Of a DNA stretch of 64,000 nt, positions 60,399 to 64,000 are shown one piece after another (the first letter of the stretch is position 1; the number at the start of each line of letters is the position of its first letter). A program made the position numbers and the translations under genes. The notes beneath the pieces were generated by a model. That model was not told the origin of the DNA. It made no database searches and worked only from the letters and a program-made list of their open reading frames with translations. Origin of the DNA: Allofournierella sp. (lineage in GTDB: Bacteria; Bacillota; Clostridia; Oscillospirales; Ruminococcaceae). Location: positions 186,001 to 250,000 of the forward strand of contig JAHHRU010000001.1 of NCBI GenBank assembly GCA_020025635.1. Direction: 5' to 3'.

Positions 60399-61484
60399 CT
60401 ATCTTTCAATTTTCGGGGTCCTGGCAGGAGCGCCTTTGTGATCCAAGCGGATGATGTGAACCAGCACTTCCGCTACCGCGCCATAGAACTCCGGCGGAAT
60501 TTCCTGATTAAGCTCTGTTGAGGCGTAAAGGCCTCTTGCAAGAGGCACGTTTTCAACGATCGCCACCTGATTTTCCTGCGCCACTTTGACAATTCTCAGC
60601 GCCAGCTCATCCTGGCCTTTGGCAAGAACAATGGGGGCATTGTCCCTCTCCGGGCGGTACCGCAAAGCCACCGCAAAATGCGTGGGGTTTCGAATGACCA
60701 CGTCCGAACCGGGGACGCTCTGCATCATACGGGACTGAGCCATACGGCGCTGATTCTCTCTGATTTTGCCTTTTATCTGTGGGTCGCCTTCCATTTGTTT
60801 GTACTCTTCTTTGATTTCCTGCTTGCTCATTCGCAGCTGGCGCTCAAAGTCCCACCACTGATACATGAAATCCATGGCACTCAGTATAACAAATGCAAGG
60901 AGTACGCGTAAGCCCATATCCTTTCCCACTTCCAGGATATGGCTTGTTGCCGAATGGATATCCGTATACAAATACCGGTAACCGGTACTCATCATATCCT
61001 TCAGGCTCATATAAACGATGATAAGGAGAAGCGAGATCTTAAGAATACCCTTCAGTGCCTCGATCAGGCTTCTCAGCGAAAATAACTTTTTGACACCCTC
61101 CAAAGGGTTGATCCTGCTGAATTTCGGCTTTAGCAGGCTTGCCGTGACCAGCAATTTGGTCTGTCCAAAGGTGACTGCAACCGCTGCAAGCGATACTGCG
61201 AGCGGTATCAGGCCGGCCTTTAACAGCACCATCAATGATTGGTTTTTAAGGCCTTCAACAGCATTTTCCGGCCCATATTCCAACTGACCGCAGGCCTGGA
61301 TGGCAACTGTGATCACCTGCGCGATGCCCTGAGCGATCGTGTGTGCCAACATGAGAAAGGTGAAAAAGGAAACTGCCAGCGTTACAACTGATACAACGTC
61401 CTTGCTTAAAAAGACATTACCTTTTTTTCGTTCGTCTCTTCGCTTTTTCGGGGTCGCTTTTTCAGTTTTTGAACCGTCTGCCAA
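60399..61484 (-). CDS. flhB: Flagellar export switch protein FlhB
   Basis: A 361-residue protein with four transmembrane helices and a cytoplasmic domain with the autocleavage motif N266-P-T-H269 in RNPTHFAVALRY. Cleavage switches export from rod/hook to filament proteins. The start TEKATPKKRRDERKKGNV is typical. The FlhB-like fragment encoded at 17941 is its paralogue. Confidence 0.97.
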   Translation of the reverse strand: MADGSKTEKATPKKRRDERKKGNVFLSKDVVSVVTLAVSFFTFLMLAHTIAQGIAQVITVAIQACGQLEYGPENAVEGLKNQSLMVLLKAGLIPLAVSLAAVAVTFGQTKLLVTASLLKPKFSRINPLEGVKKLFSLRSLIEALKGILKISLLLIIVYMSLKDMMSTGYRYLYTDIHSATSHILEVGKDMGLRVLLAFVILSAMDFMYQWWDFERQLRMSKQEIKEEYKQMEGDPQIKGKIRENQRRMAQSRMMQSVPGSDVVIRNPTHFAVALRYRPERDNAPIVLAKGQDELALRIVKVAQENQVAIVENVPLARGLYASTELNQEIPPEFYGAVAEVLVHIIRLDHKGAPARTPKIER

Positions 61485-61518
61485 TATTCCATCCCCCCTT
61501 TGCCAGGCACAAACAAAC

Positions 61519-62283
61519 TCAGGCCATGAGCTGCAGCATCCGCCTCATGCCGTCAAGCATCTTCATTTCTGTTTGTAAAAGAAACTCGCTGAACGGAGCG
61601 ATCAAGGCAAAAAGAAGAACAAGGCCGATCAAAACTTTCAATTCAATGTTGATTGAAAACACATTGATTTGCGGAATGGCCTTCATCAAAAGGCCCATTC
61701 CAAGCTGGCCGATCAGCTCTGCCGCCAGAATGGGCATGCAGAGCTTTAAGCCCAGGATGGTACATTCCACAAACATCATCAAAGCCGCTTCAATGGCGGA
61801 TTTTCCCAATGAAACAGCGCCATATCCAACAATGTTTCCTGACGAAACGATGATTTCAAGCAGCGTATGATGTCCGTTTGCCGCAAAGAACAGCAAAAGC
61901 ATCAAAACGTTCAACACCTGGCCGGTTACAGATGCATTTCCCTGCATACCGGCATCATAGATCTGGTTCATGGTCATACCCATCTGGGTATCCACCATCA
62001 AACCGGCCAGATGCGGAATATACAGGAAGAACTGCACGATCATGCCCAAAACAAAGCCAAGCAGCAGTTCCATCAAAATATGGATCGAAAAATCCGGTAT
62101 CCCTGTGGGTTCCAGAACGGTCTGATTGGAAACCAGCGGATAGGTAAAGGCCGACAGCACCAAAATCAGGCCGCTTCTGAAAATGCCTGGGATATTTCTT
62201 CGCCCCAAAATGGGGTTTGTCAGAACAAAACCGCTCATCCGAGCCATAATATAGAGGAACAGTGTCAAATCAGACCACATCAT
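61519..62283 (-). CDS. fliR: Flagellar export protein FliR
   Basis: A 254-residue membrane protein with five to six helices, the FliR blocks RMSGFVLTNPILGRRNIPG and FLYIPHLAGLMVDTQMGM, and a helical end. It is part of the FliPQR export gate. Normal length. Confidence 0.95.
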   Translation of the reverse strand: MMWSDLTLFLYIMARMSGFVLTNPILGRRNIPGIFRSGLILVLSAFTYPLVSNQTVLEPTGIPDFSIHILMELLLGFVLGMIVQFFLYIPHLAGLMVDTQMGMTMNQIYDAGMQGNASVTGQVLNVLMLLLFFAANGHHTLLEIIVSSGNIVGYGAVSLGKSAIEAALMMFVECTILGLKLCMPILAAELIGQLGMGLLMKAIPQINVFSINIELKVLIGLVLLFALIAPFSEFLLQTEMKMLDGMRRMLQLMA

Positions 62284-62296
62284 CTGCGTTCAGCTC

Positions 62297-62557
62297 CTAC
62301 AGGGCAAAAGTCATAAAGATCTGCTTCAGATAATCCTGCAGGGTGGTCAACATCCAACCTCCTCCAAGCATCAGCACGCCAACGATCACAACCAATTTCA
62401 GAACAAAACCGATCGTCTGCTCGTGAATCTGCGTTACAGCCTGAAACAAAGCCACGATCACACCAACCGCCATACTGAGCACCAGCATGGGGGCGCCCAG
62501 CTTGATCGTGACCCCAACTGCTTCATGCATGAGATCCACAATGATATCTGTGCTCAT
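62297..62557 (-). CDS. fliQ: Flagellar export protein FliQ
   Basis: An 86-residue protein with two transmembrane helices and the FliQ pattern VALFQAVTQIHEQTIGFVLK in the loop. It lies between fliP and fliR. Confidence 0.96.
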   Translation of the reverse strand: MSTDIIVDLMHEAVGVTIKLGAPMLVLSMAVGVIVALFQAVTQIHEQTIGFVLKLVVIVGVLMLGGGWMLTTLQDYLKQIFMTFAL

Positions 62558-62579
62558 ACGCTATACCCTCCATGCCACT

Positions 62580-63260
62580 CTAGTTAAATCCTTGAATCAG
62601 ATTGGAGAACAGCAGCTCCCATCCATTGACCGTTACAAACAGCAAAAGCTTGAACGGCATCGAGATCATGGATGGCGGCAGCATGATCATACCCATTGCC
62701 ATCAATGTGGACGAAACTACGATATCGATCAGCATAAAGGGGATATAAAGCAGCAAACCGATCATAAATGCTCTTTGCAGCTCACAGGTCATGAACGATG
62801 GCACGATGATGTTCAGCGGCAGCTCCATCACAGCCGGCTCATCCATTTCTTGCGGAACTTCCACATGTGCCAGATCGCAGAACATCTGCAAGGTGTTTAT
62901 TTTTGTGTTGCGAAGCATAAATTTTTTCAGCGGCTTTTCTGCCTGCTCAAAAAACTCATCCTGAGAGATCGTTTCTTCAACATACGGCTCGTACGCCTTG
63001 GTTCGGATCTCATCCATCACAGGCGCCATTGTGAACAATGTCAAAAACAGCGCCAGCCCCACTAAAACGATATTAGGCGGCGTTTGCTGTGTGCCCATTG
63101 CCGAACGCAGGAACGAGAAGGAAATGATGTATCTGGTAAAAGAAGTCATCATTACCAGGAGCGACGGCAGCAGCATGATGGCAGTTGTCAGAAAAACAAT
63201 TTCCAGTGCCTGCACATTGTCTCCATTGACATTTATAATACTTTCTGGTCCCATACGCAT
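62580..63260 (-). CDS. fliP: Flagellar export protein FliP
   Basis: A 226-residue export-gate core protein. It carries the FliP signatures MMTSFTRYIISFSFLRSAMG and the C-terminal membrane segments with IDIVVSSTLMAMGMIMLPP. No cleavable signal peptide is obvious (short N-terminus), as in several Clostridia. The start is uncertain between ATG 63260 and ATG 63254 downstream of an AGGTG that overlaps the fliO stop. Confidence 0.95.
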   Translation of the reverse strand: MRMGPESIINVNGDNVQALEIVFLTTAIMLLPSLLVMMTSFTRYIISFSFLRSAMGTQQTPPNIVLVGLALFLTLFTMAPVMDEIRTKAYEPYVEETISQDEFFEQAEKPLKKFMLRNTKINTLQMFCDLAHVEVPQEMDEPAVMELPLNIIVPSFMTCELQRAFMIGLLLYIPFMLIDIVVSSTLMAMGMIMLPPSMISMPFKLLLFVTVNGWELLFSNLIQGFN

Positions 63261-63262
63261 TT

Positions 63263-63616
63263 TCACCTGTGCTTCTTTTTCATTTCCGCTTCCAGGAAGG
63301 TCAAAAGAAATCCTTTGCTTTCCTCCGAACCGGAAACTTCACTGTCTTTCCAGGCATTGATCTCTTCCTCAGAAAGCTCTGCAAGCAATGAGATCCCACC
63401 GCTTGCGGCACCAATGAGAAAATATCTGCCGGCAGCAGCTACAATGACCAGGCGCTCATTTCCTCCAACCTGAATCTGTGATAATACCTCCATCCGAAGC
63501 TTCTTACCACTGGGATTCCATGAGCCGCCCAGCATTCCTGCTCTTTTTTTGGTAACCCAATATGCTGCGCAAAGAATCAGCGCAACGCAGATCAGGTATA
63601 AAAGCCAATCCCACAT
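63263..63616 (-). CDS. fliO: Flagellar biosynthetic protein FliO
   Basis: A 117-residue protein with one N-terminal helix (WLLYLICVALILCAAYWV) and a small cytoplasmic domain with LRMEVLSQIQVGGNERLVIV ... YFLIG, the FliO/FliZ pattern. It assists FliP assembly. It follows cheY and precedes fliP, as in Bacillus. Confidence 0.88.
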   Translation of the reverse strand: MWDWLLYLICVALILCAAYWVTKKRAGMLGGSWNPSGKKLRMEVLSQIQVGGNERLVIVAAAGRYFLIGAASGGISLLAELSEEEINAWKDSEVSGSEESKGFLLTFLEAEMKKKHR

Positions 63617-63627
63617 TTTGTGATCGA

Positions 63628-63996
63628 TCAGGGCTCACCCAGAATAGCGGTCACAGTTTTCAGAATGCGGTCGGGCTTAAAGGGCTTCACAATAAAGTCC
63701 TTTGCACCGGAGCGAACAGCTTCCATAACCATGCTTTCCTGGCCCATTGCAGAGCACATGATCACATTTGCGCTGCTGTTCTTTGCGCGGATTTCTTTCA
63801 GGGCACCCAGACCATCCAGGTTGGGCATGGTGATATCCAGGATCACCAGATCCGGGCTGATCTCGTCATACTTCTGCACAGCATCGGCACCGTCTACAGC
63901 CTCATGTACATCGGTATAGCCGCCCTTGACCAGAGCATCCTTAACCATCATTCGCATAAAAGCGGCGTCATCAGCAATCAAAATTTTCTTCGACAT
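63628..63996 (-). CDS. cheY: Chemotaxis response regulator CheY
   Basis: A 122-residue receiver: ILIADD (acidic pocket), phospho-acceptor Asp54 in VILDITMPN, MCSAMG with the switch Ser, and the conserved lysine in IVKPF. It is probably the main motor-binding CheY, phosphorylated by CheA (19872) and dephosphorylated by CheC, CheX and possibly FliY outside the window. Its operon continues upstream beyond 64000. Confidence 0.96.
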   Translation of the reverse strand: MSKKILIADDAAFMRMMVKDALVKGGYTDVHEAVDGADAVQKYDEISPDLVILDITMPNLDGLGALKEIRAKNSSANVIMCSAMGQESMVMEAVRSGAKDFIVKPFKPDRILKTVTAILGEP

Positions 63997-64000
63997 ATTA

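Overview
This window looks like the chromosome of a motile, Gram-positive, moderately GC-rich Clostridia member, most likely Oscillospiraceae/Ruminococcaceae. The reasons are an AGGAGG-type ribosome binding site before most genes, a SpoIID/LytB-type protein, the Bacillus/Clostridium-style motility set (CheC, CheD, CheV, FliW, DUF6470/YviE, YjfB) and no P- or L-ring genes. I assign no species. I saw no tRNA, rRNA, CRISPR array or insertion sequence.

Region 1 (1-17.3 kb) is mixed housekeeping. It holds an ACT-domain/DUF711 pair, a DUF378 membrane protein, GAPDH, an HATPase-only kinase-like protein, type I asparaginase, citrate synthase with an overlapping membrane protein, a SpoIID-like protein, an AT-richer CPBP protease-like gene, an MsmX/UgpC-type sugar ABC ATPase divergent from an AraC regulator, glucosamine-6-phosphate deaminase, a four-gene minus-strand operon led by a small XRE regulator with its own palindromic operator, and an SGNH hydrolase. 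Most units end in clear intrinsic terminators.

Region 2 (17.3-64 kb) is almost entirely motility and chemotaxis, in several blocks: (a) a minus operon of a FliK-like protein, an FlhB C-terminal-domain paralogue and a PilZ protein; (b) a plus operon cheA-cheW-cheR-cheB-pilZ-yjfB followed by flagellin under a consensus sigma-D (sigma-28) promoter; (c) a three-gene plus cassette directly behind flagellin encoding a sulfotransferase-like protein, an APS-kinase/methyltransferase fusion and a PHP phosphoesterase; (d) a minus operon flgM-flgN-flgK-flgL-DUF6470-fliW-csrA, also with a sigma-D -10 element; (e) a minus block fliD-fliS-fliT-like followed by an FtsE-like ATPase, an MCP, FapA/DUF342, CheX-like and CheY-like proteins, an FtsA-like ATPase and an acidic membrane-anchored protein; (f) a plus pair of ParA-like ATPase and ComFB-domain protein; (g) the 3' part of the main fla/che operon (cheY-fliO-fliP-fliQ-fliR-flhB-flhA-sigD-two rod genes-cheC-cheD-cheV-EAL/HDOD), which enters from beyond base 64000.

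The regulatory logic can be read from the sequence. SigD and its anti-sigma FlgM are both present, and sigma-D-like elements lie before hag, flgM, fliD and probably cheA. FliW, CsrA and a hag leader with a GGA-loop hairpin form the known flagellin homeostasis switch. The most novel candidate is the cassette behind flagellin. Its three predicted activities (PAPS synthesis, sulfuryl transfer, removal of the PAP by-product) would form a self-contained sulfation pathway, suggesting sulfated or otherwise modified flagellin. This is inference. The kinase carries a variant active-site segment, so a different activated group cannot be excluded.
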